Positions 1 through 10,676 of a DNA stretch of 64,000 nucleotides are shown in pieces. A program made the translations under genes and the position numbers. This stretch comes from Beroe ovata (taxonomy: Eukaryota > Ctenophora > Nuda > Beroida > Beroidae), in contig CAMPET010000014.1 of assembly GCA_946803715.1 (NCBI GenBank), forward strand, positions 421,486-485,485, given 5' to 3'. Every line of letters begins with the position of its first letter. The first letter of the stretch is position 1. The notes beneath the pieces are model-generated. The model saw only the letters and a program-made list of their open reading frames with translations, was not told where the DNA came from and did not search any database.

Positions 1-29
1 TTCTGTGAAATGAATAATAACAATATTGG

Positions 30-881
30 TCAAAAGTATTTATTATTCTCCCAATCATACAGCTTGCTATGGCGATAAAATTGACCATTAGGAGAACCTT
101 CAGGTAGTGTGCAAACCATAACTGGGGTTTCAGCACCTTCATCAATTGTCAAGTGTCCTTTATGGCTTGACATGTCAGTAGCAACATATCCAGGACAGCA
201 GCAGTTTATCAATATGTTCCTCTCATCTTTCATAAGCTTTTTCCCAAGAACACGAGTATGTGCAGTCAAAAGACACTTTGAAAAAGAATAAGCAGAATCC
301 TTCTTGAAAATTGAATAGTCATCTTTCTTTACAGCATCAATGTATTGGTGATATATATCCATAAGATCTTCCTCTGACAGTGATTCATTGAGCAGCCTTC
401 TCCTTACAGGATTATTGCTGTCTGGGAAACTGTTATTCAAAACACCAGACATTGAAGATACTTGACAAATCCTACCACCAACTCTCAGTATAGGCAATAG
501 CTCTTTAGTCAAATTGACTGTAGCTATGAAATTGGTTTCAGTTGTAACAGTAGCCTTCTCCGATAAGGGAGCAGTACTTGCACATTTATATGCAATGCCT
601 GCATTGTTGCAAAGAATATCAATCCCACCATACTTGTTAATCACTTTCTCTTTGAAAACCTTAATGGACTGGACATCAGTAATGTCAAGCAATTCAAACT
701 CAACCCTTAAACCTTCCTTAAGAAGATTCTCCTTGGCTTCTAATCCCCTCTCTTTATTTCTGGCTGTCAGGATCACAGTACCATCGACATTTTTACAGAG
801 GGCTCTTACAATTCCAAAGCCAATCCCCTTATTTGCTCCGGTCACAACAGATATGAATGGCATCACCTTCTCTACATTCAC
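30..881 (-). CDS. CBR1-like: Carbonyl reductase (CBR1/CBR3-like) short-chain dehydrogenase
   Basis: A single exon encodes 283 residues, close to the 277 of vertebrate CBR1. The classical SDR pattern is complete: cofactor motif TGANKGIG at residues 14-21, NNAG at 92-95, the catalytic serine in VSSMSG at about 142-143, and the YSFSK catalytic Tyr198/Lys202 pair. The roughly 40-residue segment before the catalytic tyrosine is typical of the CBR1 branch. The family reduces carbonyl groups of quinones, prostaglandins and xenobiotics with NADPH in the cytosol; the exact substrate cannot be read here. A second Met at residue 7 is an alternative start. The next gene (PHETA) points away, so the 1.1-kb gap holds both promoters. 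The family call is secure; CBR1 versus CBR3 or CBR4-like orthology is not resolved. Confidence 0.93.
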   Translation of the reverse strand: MNVEKVMPFISVVTGANKGIGFGIVRALCKNVDGTVILTARNKERGLEAKENLLKEGLRVEFELLDITDVQSIKVFKEKVINKYGGIDILCNNAGIAYKCASTAPLSEKATVTTETNFIATVNLTKELLPILRVGGRICQVSSMSGVLNNSFPDSNNPVRRRLLNESLSEEDLMDIYHQYIDAVKKDDYSIFKKDSAYSFSKCLLTAHTRVLGKKLMKDERNILINCCCPGYVATDMSSHKGHLTIDEGAETPVMVCTLPEGSPNGQFYRHSKLYDWENNKYF

Positions 882-1296
882 TCACAAGTTCTGGGAAAGA
901 TTAGAAGTAAGCAAGCTTTTGCAAAATTGAAAACTACACACTCAAAAACGCAAATTTTGTGTCTTTTCTATAAAAACAACTTATATAAAATTATATATCA
1001 TCTGGAAGCTCTCATTTAGCAGTAGAGATCGGAAGTATGGGCCATTTTGTCAGAAGTTATTTAGTTATGACCGATTCTGTGAAATCACGCCGCGTACATC
1101 AAAAATCGTTCCCCGAGACAAAATCTTTCCACAAAAATTTTGCGGGGGCTAACGCGCAATTTGTACGTACATGTGCAAAGAAGCTCAATTCAGGCTATAT
1201 AACTCAAATTAAATTGAAAAATTTCGCGCGCGCTGATGGGCTCCTTATTATGACATTTCAAATGTCATATTTGCACAAAATCAATTGATGATTGAC
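882..1296. other. Intergenic stretch, divergent promoter side
   Basis: This is AT-rich sequence between the divergently transcribed carbonyl reductase and PHETA genes. I see no convincing coding exon; an open frame at 1037-1288 has no recognisable domain. Confidence 0.5.
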
Positions 1297-1450
1297 CGTG
1301 TCGAGAATTTCATTTTTCGCGCGCGCGGCGAAATTGAAAACTTATTCTCAGACAAAGATGCTCATGCTTGTTGTTGACCGGTTGACGCAAGCCGCATCGC
1401 GGCTTGCATCAGCGGTCTAGCATCGCCAGACAAATCTGCACAAATGACAG
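1297..1450 (+). repeat. GC-rich dispersed element, copy R1
   Basis: The segment starts with TCGAGAATTTCATTTT followed by a GCGCGC core, then TATTCTCAGACA, then a small hairpin block (GCCGCATCGCGGC), and ends near AGCATCGCCAGACAA. The same order of blocks recurs near 28790, 41870-42000 and 48710-48847, on either strand. This identifies a dispersed repeat family of about 110-150 bp with no coding capacity. This copy keeps the uninterrupted version of the site into which another element has inserted at 28873. Confidence 0.75.
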
Positions 1451-1963
1451 AGTAAAATAAAGGGCGCGCGATATGTGCACATGCCTATTGCCTGCATGTC
1501 ATTATATTTCTTTATGAAGACTTGTTATTATTGCCTGCATCATTCTGTAGTCACTTTTAGATCTCCAGCATACCAGCTTGTGGTCAGTGCCATCAGTCAT
1601 GTACTAATCTCTACCTATTGATTCTTAAATATTATGTACCTTATCTTTGTGGACAACATCATGAAAGAAGTGATGGCTTACAGTACCATTATGAACATAA
1701 GCATATATTTCCATTGCCCATTTATTTGGTTAACTAGTTCAAACTAGGTATTAAGTAAGATACTAGGTATTAAGTAAGTCAAAGAAGCAGACTAGGAAAA
1801 TGATGCACTCTTTAGTTATATCAGACTACTTGATGTTGTGTAGTTGTGGGCAAGGTGGTATATATGATTTACCCAACATGAAAGTATATAGCCACTCTTG
1901 CCACAACTCTGCTTTAACCCAAGCTTCTTATTTTTTAGTTCAGAGCATGTGGTGCACAACATA

Positions 1964-4004
1964 ATGAAGTTCAATGTCAAAAGTGTCCTGAAATTCCTCA
2001 ACTCGAATGACCATGTTGACAAAAGAGGATTTCTACTCAAGAGAGGAGAGGTAAGAAAAGCAGTTATCACTATTCATATTCACTATCTCAATATGACCAG
2101 AATTTCTTCCCTCCCCACTTACCTTTTTTTGTTTTATAAAAAGGCATTGGAGAAGGGATAGCAGAGATGAAAAATGCATCAAAATGCCACCTCCACTGTA
2201 GAAAAATCACTGGGGTTACTTTGGCCACTAAAGTAGCTAGAAGACAAATTTTATGATCCCTCCCTTCATTTCCACACATAGCCAATCAGAGGCTGTGTCA
2301 TAATGATGGATGAATGACAATTGGACTTAAAACGCCAGAAAATTATTTTTCGTGTAGTGAATTTTCAAAGAATTATAGTGCGCAGGACGTAACATTCTAA
2401 TTTTGGTGTGCAATCTATCCAACAGGCATCGTTTGTTCAATCAGTCAATTAGGTAAATACAAAAATTTCCGACAACAATGCTTATGAACTTTCAAATTTG
2501 TGAATATGGCTACCACTTCAATCAATTTCTTGAATAATCAAAATTCAGATTTCTGTTCAACGAGACCTACTTTTGTGTTTAGGGATATCGAACATTCAAA
2601 CTTCACAAGGAGCAAAGCTTCACAGTCAATTTTCGGGAAACAGGGGCAGACGACTCTGACTTCTTATTCTAAGACAAGAAAAAACTTCAAGCTGTATTCT
2701 GATTCGCTTTTGAAGATTGCACTACAACAATGTCAATCGCATTAAACGTGCACGCATGATAACGAAGCATATTCGTGAAACAAACGTCCAACTGAATAGT
2801 GAATTCAACCCCGCGGAATCTTTGACAACATGCGCATGTGAGAGGTCACGTGACTGCGCCGCGCACCCTCCATCTCGAATCTTACCGGATATTTAATTTC
2901 TTATCTCACTCTTGCTCTCTGGTAGGGGAGGGAAATAAAGTGGTTGCCTAATAACAGGGACGCAAGCACAAGTCTTGCTATAAACGTGAAAACTTTCAGG
3001 TGAATAAAGGATGGCAAAAAAGATGGTTTGTTCTTAAAGGAAATATGCTGTTTTACTTCCACAACTGCCATGATTATGAACCTATTGGCCTCATCATTCT
3101 TGAGGGATGCTCAATAAATTTATGTGCCACTGATACTACCATTTTTTCTATAACATTTAAATTTGAAGCATCACGTACGTATCATCTTTGTGCTGAAAAT
3201 GAGGAGGTTTGCCTTGCTTGGGTCAACTCTCTGCAAAGATCAAGTTATGGCTACCTCAAAGCTCAAGTCGACCGAATACAAGACCAGGTATCAACTATCG
3301 ATCACTGGTGGAGTATCAATCAGTCTTCCTCAGGCGTCATGTAGCCCTTTTTAACCCATTGGTTTCAGATACAAGCATTAGAGCTTCGAAAGTGTCTGTC
3401 AGCAGATCAAATAATGATGATGGGGTGCAGGGATGGTTCAACATCAAGGGCTAACTCAACTAATAGCATACCACAACAGTTTGCTAAGTCACCAAAGATC
3501 AAGCATGGGAATCGAGCATGTGAGTCGGTAGTTATCCAAAGCAATATTTGATATGTACTATGTATACAAGTATACAGTAAGAATTGAATGAAGAAATTGA
3601 AATTGGTTTTTAACCTGCAGTATCCTCTCCTCGAGCCCTGAGGAGAAAATTGAAGAACACAGAAAGCAAATGTGAGTCACGTAATGTATTGATGTACATA
3701 TTCATTAGGTGTTGTGCATCTCGTATTGTTCAATAATCGTGATCAGCTCATGATCACGAAATGGTGACCATAATTTCTCACAGCATCACCTGGCAAGCTG
3801 CGAAAGAACAAAGATACAACTGGAGCTGGAGCTAGTGGCTGCTCCAGCAACACAACGATTACTCCATGCAGGAGTTTTCGTCAAATGCACCATGACTTTG
3901 CTCCTGGAATGCCAGTTGTATTTCCTAATTATCCAAGCAACTCATACATTTCCACAGATAATGTCATTGATTCACTCAGTTCTGTGAAAGTTAGTGATTC
4001 TTAG
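1964..4004 (+). CDS. PHETA: Sesquipedalian / PHETA (PH-domain endosomal protein, OCRL partner)
   Basis: Five exons (1964-2050, 3000-3287, 3369-3519, 3621-3671, 3784-4004) join in frame to 265 residues; vertebrate PHETA1 has about 250. Exon 1 gives MKFNVKSVLKF..., matching the family N-terminus just before the PH domain. Exon 2 carries the PH core with WQKRWFVLKGNMLFYF, EPIGLIILEGC and the closing CLAWVNSLQRSSYGYL helix. The tail contains FRQMHHDF, which fits the FxxxHxx[hydrophobic] F&H motif through which PHETA proteins bind the inositol 5-phosphatase OCRL. The family works in recycling from endosomes to the Golgi and plasma membrane. The first intron is 949 bp; the rest are about 100 bp. 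WASHC1, another endosomal sorting factor, follows 0.5 kb downstream on the same strand. Confidence 0.93.
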
Positions 4005-4484
4005 ACCGAGTTCATGATTTTCACTACATCATTAGTTGTATCGTTTTTGCCATTAACTAACCATGTTTCGAGATGTTTCGAGTTCCTGAGTAAAATAATT
4101 AACAGTATTCCCCTGATTGAATTCTGATGTGCGGTGATAATTCTTTTACTCTTTGATTGATGATTAAGACTTTCCAAATATCAATGTTGAGATGTTGTTT
4201 TAGACTGAAATTAATTTGATTTGATTGTTTTAGTTTAAGAATGTATAATCTGAATCATGTGTATGTGTAATCCAATTATTTGATTCCAAATTACTCCACG
4301 TGTAATTGTGTCACATGACAATGTTTCCGAATCTCGATCAAAGTAAAACCAGAATAATGCTCATCTATTTCCTTTTGACTCTGGAAGATGACTTCAATTC
4401 CGCTCCAATCGATATCATTTGTCAATCGATCAGTTAAACTCAACTGCTATAATCCTTAGTTGGTCTCTTGATTTGAAATCTCAG
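4005..4484. other. Short intergenic region PHETA-WASHC1
   Basis: The stretch contains the PHETA 3' end and the probable WASHC1 promoter and leader. It may hold a first WASHC1 exon, since the coding match begins at a possible acceptor (ag at 4483-4484), but no start exon can be proven. Confidence 0.5.
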
Positions 4485-6822
4485 ATTCACAACGAACATC
4501 ATGGTATAGGAATGTTGTACGAAATTCCGATAATTGCCCCAGAACTACGTCGAGAGGAATCTATCACTCAAATTGCTGATGCCCTTCGGCAACTGGAAAA
4601 TGTGGCAACCCACGTTCTCGGTAAGAAACCGCATCTGAAAATTGATGCATCGTGTTGTAATACGGTCAATCTAGATCCTCAGTATGATACAATGTCACTT
4701 TTATTACATTATATCCCGATTCTGCAATACAGGGAAAGTCAATTCCCGCATTGAGTCGCAGAGGAAGGTGCTTGAGGATGTGGAATCACGTGTTAAACTT
4801 GCACAAACAAAAGTAGACAAGCTGAAGGGAAGCAGTAAAGCTATTCAGGTACGAATGTTTGGCATGCTCCTGCTACCACCCAACCCCAGCTGTTACCACG
4901 CGCTCCCTATGGTGGAATTCCCTTGCGGTTACCACACACACCCCTAAGGACCTATGGGCTAAAGGTGTTCCTCTGCTGTTACCAAGCCCTTCTGCTGACG
5001 GTCACCGCCTACCCCACCTCCCCTAGTGCCCCCTGGTACTCTTTTCCCTGATGCTCTCCCTGTCCAAGTGATCCCTCCCCTGGTACACACCTCCCCTAAT
5101 ACCCCTTAATACCGGATAATGCCACTTACCCAGGTGTTTTCCTGCTCTAAATACCCAGTCACCACGCTCCCGTCGTATGAACCCCTCTTCTCCCACTCTC
5201 CTGAAACAGAAGCACTTGCTTTCACCGTGAGGACAGAAAAACACTTCAAAGAAGAGATGAAACCAGTTGATCAGAAAGCAATTAAGGTTTGAAAAAGTAT
5301 TATTTCAATTGACCGTTGGTTTGAGATATGAAGAATAGCAGAGTTTCCTCGAAACAACTACATCTCAGGACAAACTGCACTTTTTCCGTGTATCCCGGAA
5401 ACAACCCAAATCTCGGATGTTACGAACACACTCCGTTGTTGAGGAAATGGAGTCAGGGCTCGGGGAGCCTCCTCAGGGCATCACTGCTGCCTCTTCCTAC
5501 CTCCTTTACAACAGCAGTACCAACCCTTACCGTTCACACACCAAGATAGACCCGCTCGATGCTCCAAATCGGAAAATGGCAGAGGACGCCGAGCCAGCCG
5601 ATCATTTAGAAGATGCACCTGCTAGTTTGGGAGGATCAGAGCTAGTGAATAGACTTGTTCCTAAATCCTATTCATACTCGTGAGTACCGTAAATCAAGGC
5701 ACTTTTGCACTTTCGTGGCGAACTTTACGTAAGGCGCAGCGACACTGTTTGTTTTCTGTCGCGCGACACGTAACTTTTCTTCTAAGTTATATATTATCTC
5801 GTGGAATTCTTATCAACAAACTTGTTCCTACCACATTCCAAGAACATCGTTTCTCCATACGCCATGAGATTTGAGAAATGCCGTGCATTTTTCAAATAAG
5901 GCCCGAGTAATTAGCTTCCTCGATTCCTTTCATTCACATGATGTCTCCTCGCTCCCGATTATTTTAACACACGATACTCCTCAGGCCAGATTTGGGCGAG
6001 GTACCAGAATTGGATATCCCGGTGTATTTACCTGATTTACCCGGAGTCGCAGAGATTTCATTCGACCAGAACATCGGTTCAATTGCTCCATCGCTCCCCA
6101 ACTTTGGAGAGTTGCCAGATTTGCCAGATATTGAGGAGGTGGTTAAGACTCCGTTACCAGGCGTGCCAAGTCCACCCGCAGGCCCACCTCCCCCTCCTGC
6201 ACCCAATGCTCCTCCCCCACCCCCTCCTCCACCGCCGACAGGAGCGCCTCCTCCCCCTCCCCCTCCCCCNGGAATATAAGTGACACTTCCTGGCCCACAG
6301 GAGCGCCTCCTCCACCACCCCCTCCTCCTCCTCCTCCACAGAGCTCCCCTGAACAGAGTTCTGCCGCACCTCCAGACACACCGACCCCACAAGATGGTAG
6401 GGGTGACCTCCTTGCGGCGATCCGAAACGCTAACAAGTCGAAACTGAAGTCAGCAGAGGAGAGAAAGAAAGAAAAGAAGGAGGAGATTAAGAAGAATAAG
6501 GAAGCGTGAGTAGCCTCATTTTATTGAGACACAATACTTATTCACTGCTTTCCTTACTCTCTATATATCTATCATCTATCATAGGGGTGGTGGCGGCGAC
6601 ATGATGAGTGATTTACTTGCATCACTCAACCGGAGACGAAAAGGGATATCGGGTGACAAGTCGTCCGGTGGGAACAAATCAAGCGGGGGAGGAGTGACGT
6701 CACCATCACCGCCCAAGGTGGGGGCGATGGACCGAGTTTCGGCCATGATTCCGCCCCCCAAACCACGGTCAGACACTACTACAACCACTGAAGGAGATAA
6801 CAGTGACGGTGACTGGGATTAG
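4485..6822 (+). CDS. WASHC1: WASH complex subunit 1 (Arp2/3 nucleation-promoting factor)
   Basis: Exons are 4485(or start Met 4512)-4620, 4733-4848, 5134-5286, 5369-5679, 5985-about 6269, 6301-6505 and 6585-6822. The domains are in family order. The N-terminal WAHD1 region has ELRREESITQIADAL, then a helix ending LKGSSKAIQ, then VFSCSKYP. A conserved middle block reads PDLGEVPELDIPVYLPDLPG. A proline-rich tract precedes a WH2 motif (GDLLAAIRNANKSKLKS) and the C-terminal connector/acidic tail (MSDLLASLNRRRKGISG ... DGDWD). WASH drives branched actin on endosomes through the Arp2/3 complex. The N at 6270 is a gap at the proline-rich exon and has removed the donor of the intron ending at 6300. 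The true first codon is uncertain: Met at 4512 is in frame, but an upstream exon is possible. Confidence 0.93.
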
Positions 6823-8352
6823 AATGAGTGGGAGAGGGTGGGTCCCTCTACTAATTATAGTGTTCAAGGTAAGTGCTACCACTGAATCCAATGCACGAGC
6901 CTTGATGAGTATGCATTCAATAATTTTAGAGTTCAGGGCCCCTTCCGGGATAGACTCAAGTTTGTTGCAAGCTCGCACTGCAATTATCTTGAATCACTAC
7001 TTTGGAAAGGATACCCCAGGGTATTATATTGATTAGTTTTTGTTGTCTACTCAAGTATTTTGATAATCCGCAATGGTGATGCGATAAGATTAAATGTTTG
7101 TAAGTTAGAATTTGTTTGTATGTTACAGTTTTGTTCAATTGTGTTATGACTTTAAGTTTTTACGTGTGATATGTATTTAGAGAATTCTTGATTTATGTTT
7201 GAAAGGAATAGTGTCGGAACACATTTTCGGATTAACTTCCATTTAAGAATTCCTATTAACATCCTTAATGTCTTTCGTGAAGAATAGACGATGAAACAAG
7301 AATTTGGTCCAAATTAAGATAAGCGAATTAAACAAGTTACGAAGTTCCCAGTTTGATAAATTTGGCTAATTTCAAATGACACATGTAAACCAATCATTGA
7401 TGAATGATGATGATTGATGGATGTTAAGTGCTTTTCTCACTCATAATGAGAAATTGAGAAAAAGAAATGGAAAAATAAAGCATCTTTTTTGTTCAATCTA
7501 TCAATATTCGTGGAAAATTTCGCCAAAAATACCCCTTGAAAGGTTAATATGGAAATTAATCTTATTCTAAGTCAAATTCGTCTCATAGAAGTATGTCAAG
7601 ATTCTGAAACTAATTTTGGATTTCCAGTATATATGATATATGCATCAATAAATCCGAGACTTTTACAACGCAATCACATCATCATAGTTTAAAGTAAAAA
7701 TTAACTTCTGGATTGAAGGTAAAACTGGAAAAATTGATAACCAAAGTTTAATGTGTTAGAACTGACTTTAAGTTCAACCGATTTAGAAAATTTAAGCTTG
7801 TACTTCGGTTAACTGAATAGTCGAAGAGGGCTCCCCTACTAGCAACCATCTGTTAACCTCATATACTAAAGTTAAATTCACCATATCAGTAAATCAAAGT
7901 CTTATATAGTAGCTAATAAGCCTTGGAACCTTATTACTACCTTGATGAGATTAGTTAGAGCTAGAGTTACATTTTAAGTTTCAAAATAATTGATAAAACT
8001 TAAGGAAAAAATACGCGCTATTGGAGTGTCTTCAGCCAATGATTATGAAAAGTAAGAATTCGAATGACACGTATGGAATCACGCTATTTAGCGACTTATA
8101 ACCTAACGTTGAACTTATAAAATGGCATGGTGTGCGCACTGTAACATTGTAGAGGGACCACAGGGGCATAGGGGGATGAGACACTGAACCTATCTAGTTT
8201 GTATAACTCCGCTCATAGAGTTTTGGCGCCAAAGTAAATCTAAGCACTGTCTTCATCTACTGATACTGTTAGTGATACTGCAAATATACTGCACTTTTTC
8301 GGAACGTAGAAACTGTTGAAGTCATGCACAATTCAAACAAGTTATTCCTCCT
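6823..8352. other. Intergenic, AT-rich
   Basis: This holds the 3' flank of WASHC1 and about 1.4 kb of AT-rich DNA. I see no conserved exon, tRNA or obvious repeat in it. Confidence 0.5.
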
Positions 8353-8589
8353 CTACGCCTCCTCAGCTGGGGGTTCAGTAGCCTCATCCTCCGGTGCTCC
8401 TTCATCTGCTGCATCTTCCTGAGGGGGCTGTTCTTCCGCCTCTTCTCCGTGTTGCGCCTCTTCCGCACCTCCCTCCTCCGCAGCTGGAATTGCTTCTTCC
8501 GCTGGGGCATCTTCTGGGGCGTCCTCCGCAACCTTCTTGTTCTTCCTTGAGCTAAATTTCTCGGAGAGCTTGCTGCCACACGTACCCAT
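8353..8589 (-). CDS. Small acidic Ala/Glu-rich protein with N-terminal myristoylation/palmitoylation signal
   Basis: From the ATG at 8589 the frame encodes 78 residues beginning MGTCGSKLSEKF. Gly2 with Ser6 fits the N-myristoylation pattern MGxxxS, Cys4 is a likely palmitoylation site, and the basic RKNKK block at about 16-20 could bind acidic lipids. The remaining roughly 55 residues are almost only Ala, Glu, Pro, Asp and Gly (runs such as EDAPEDAPAEEA). This composition and architecture resemble the BASP1/GAP-43/MARCKS class of membrane-tethered intrinsically disordered proteins, but no alignable homology is claimed. Earlier in-frame Mets at up to 8679 would bury the lipidation signal and are less likely. 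It stands alone between WASHC1 and a repeat-rich stretch. A spliced longer form cannot be excluded. Confidence 0.55.
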   Translation of the reverse strand: MGTCGSKLSEKFSSRKNKKVAEDAPEDAPAEEAIPAAEEGGAEEAQHGEEAEEQPPQEDAADEGAPEDEATEPPAEEA

Positions 8590-9455
8590 TATTGTTGTTG
8601 AAGCTATGACAAAATTAAACATGATCATAATGGGATGTTTTAAGTAATAAATGTGGTGATGTGTTTTAAATAGTTTCAAATTAGAGAAAACTCATTTTGG
8701 GAAAGATGAAGATGAAACTTCTCGCAAGCTTATAGTTACTCACTTGATGAATTCCGATTTAATACGGGAAAGGAATAGATAAACGAACTAAAATAAGGGA
8801 CTATGTTGCGCTACTCTAATTTATTTTATTTCTCTTGAACGTATTTTTATTCCCTCTGACGGTACGCAGGTGGCAAATGAATGATTTAATGCCATAGCAA
8901 CCAACATCATTTTCATTTTAATGAACCAATGAACATATCTCAATTATTCCGATTGTACTTGGAATTGGATTACTCATTCCAAAAGTATCTCTATCCCAAA
9001 AATGTAAATGCTGAACTCGCTGTTCTGATTCCAGTGGCGTTTTTATTCGGTTTATTATTGTATCATCCTCCCTCCTTGATGTTCACGTTGACCAATGACA
9101 GATAACTTCATGATGGACAATGGACATGAGTAATGCAATTTAACTCCAGTCCCAATAAATATAACACCACTCTATTAATAGAACAATATAGAGCATACAA
9201 ATTACAAAATGGTGTGTACTCTGTACTCTGTAGGTAAATAAGTCAAGAAACGGACAGTCATGTAGAAAGAGAGCAGTTTGTAAGCTAAAGCCTACACCAC
9301 TATCTCGTAAAATCAATGATCATGTCCCCGGAAGGCAGGATTGCTCAAACCTATTTTAGAAGCATGATTCCATTCAGAAACTAAAGAAACTGGTTTGTGT
9401 TAGATATGGGGTTTTGTATTGGAAATGAGACAGGTCAAGAGAGAAGCTAAGTACC
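8590..9455. other. Intergenic, nothing recognised
   Basis: AT-rich DNA upstream of the small acidic gene, presumably including its promoter. No coding exon or structured RNA is evident. Confidence 0.45.
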
Positions 9456-9636
9456 TACTATGACATTGTACCCGACATAACTATGACATTACTATGACAT
9501 AACTATGACATTACTATGACATAACTATGACATTACTATGACATTACTATGACATTACTATGACATAACTATGACATTACTATGACATTACTATGACATA
9601 ACTATGACATTACTATGACATAGCTATGACATTGTA
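9456..9636. repeat. 11-bp tandem repeat (minisatellite)
   Basis: About fourteen units of ACTATGACAT plus one variable base (T or A) follow one another, with minor decay at both edges (GACATTGTAC on each side). The units are direct and without spacers, so this is a simple minisatellite and not a CRISPR array. Confidence 0.9.
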
Positions 9637-10502
9637 CGTGAAAGTCATGGTGATGCGGCATCAAAACCCGTTCACTACCAAGAACGTTCACCGCAGAAGT
9701 GATGATCTCACGAAATTAAGTCGCGGGATTCTTGCTATTATATGCAGGGTTTCAAACCTTGTATGAGACCCTCTCAGTTAAGCATCTATAACACCGAGAG
9801 AGTTTAGCGTCGAGTTTAGCTGTATAGAACTGCCTGACAATGATCTGTTTATAATGGGAACTCCTCATCTGTTTCCTTTTTTTCATTCCGTGGAAAATAA
9901 TGCTTAGTCCGGAATAATGTTCATGTTGTGTGCAGCGTATTGGCTGATATCCAACGTATCTGCTCAGTTGGTATGATCTCATGTCACTTGTCAGATCATG
10001 GCGGTGATTTAAACTCAAATCACTGGAGTGAGTCTCTAGAATCTAAGTTAGATCATAATGCCTAGTGGGTTCTTCATTCTTGGGTTTTTAATAATCATTC
10101 TAGTATTTTCGATAATCTTTGTACAAAGCCACATCTCTACACAAGTACAAGTGAATCCAGTGGATGGTAAAAAGTCATAGAATAGGAGTTTGTGTCCATT
10201 GAGCAAACATTGTCTGATTTACACGAGCATTTTGGTATTTTTGTCCATATTTGTGCACCAATGGACACATGCTGAATAAGCGCCTTCATTTGTCAATGAA
10301 GAACATGAAATCTGGTGTGATGCACAGACAAAAATTGACGAATGGGCACAATGCGCCCATTTACAGATAAGAAAATAACCTGTATCACCGTGTGTCACCG
10401 CTGTATTTGCTTTATGAGTATCAATGTTACCATACTTGTTTTTGACTTGTACCAAGCAAGTACTGACTACTACTCAGTAACACTACTACTGACTGACTAC
10501 TA
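9637..10502. other. Intergenic with short direct repeats near the palindrome
   Basis: No gene is recognised. At about 10464-10514 the phrase GACTACTACTCAGTAACAC occurs twice and leads into the perfect palindrome. Confidence 0.5.
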
Positions 10503-10613
10503 CTCAGTAACACGTTTCTCATTGACACGGCCGATACCTTTGTTATCATCTCTAGTAGTACTAGAGATGATAACAAAGGTATCGGCCGTGTCAATGAGAA
10601 ACGTGTTACTGAG
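10503..10613. repeat. Perfect 111-bp palindrome
   Basis: The arms 10503-10557 and 10559-10613 are 55 nt each and exact reverse complements, separated by one base (G at 10558). I checked them base by base. The arms start CTCAGTAACACG and close at the centre with CTCTAGTA/TACTAGAG. It has no coding meaning. Confidence 0.95.
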
Positions 10614-10676
10614 AAACTTTAAACATGTTACTGAGAAACTTAAACGGGTTACTGAGAAACTTAAACGTGTTGAACA
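10603..10676. repeat. Short tandem repeats flanking the palindrome
   Basis: The phrase GTTACTGAGAAACTTTAAAC or a close variant occurs three times in a row, starting inside the right arm of the palindrome. The left flank carries the reverse-complement sense of the same GTTACTGAG word, so the palindrome has grown out of a locally repeated sequence. Confidence 0.8.

Noticed and set aside
2500-2745. 81-codon open frame in the first PHETA intron
   Set aside because: No domain features, and the flanking PHETA exons splice cleanly over it; probably chance.
5964-6436. Long Gly/Arg-rich open frames opposite the WASHC1 proline tract
   Set aside because: They are antisense shadows of the CCT/CCC repeats on the coding strand.
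8322-8579. 85-codon Arg-rich frame overlapping the small acidic gene
   Set aside because: It is the same strand in another frame of the Ala/Glu repeats; the acidic frame has the lipidation-type N-terminus and is preferred.
9456-9636. Regular short repeats that might suggest a CRISPR array
   Set aside because: Units are directly adjacent without spacers and the genome is animal; this is a minisatellite.
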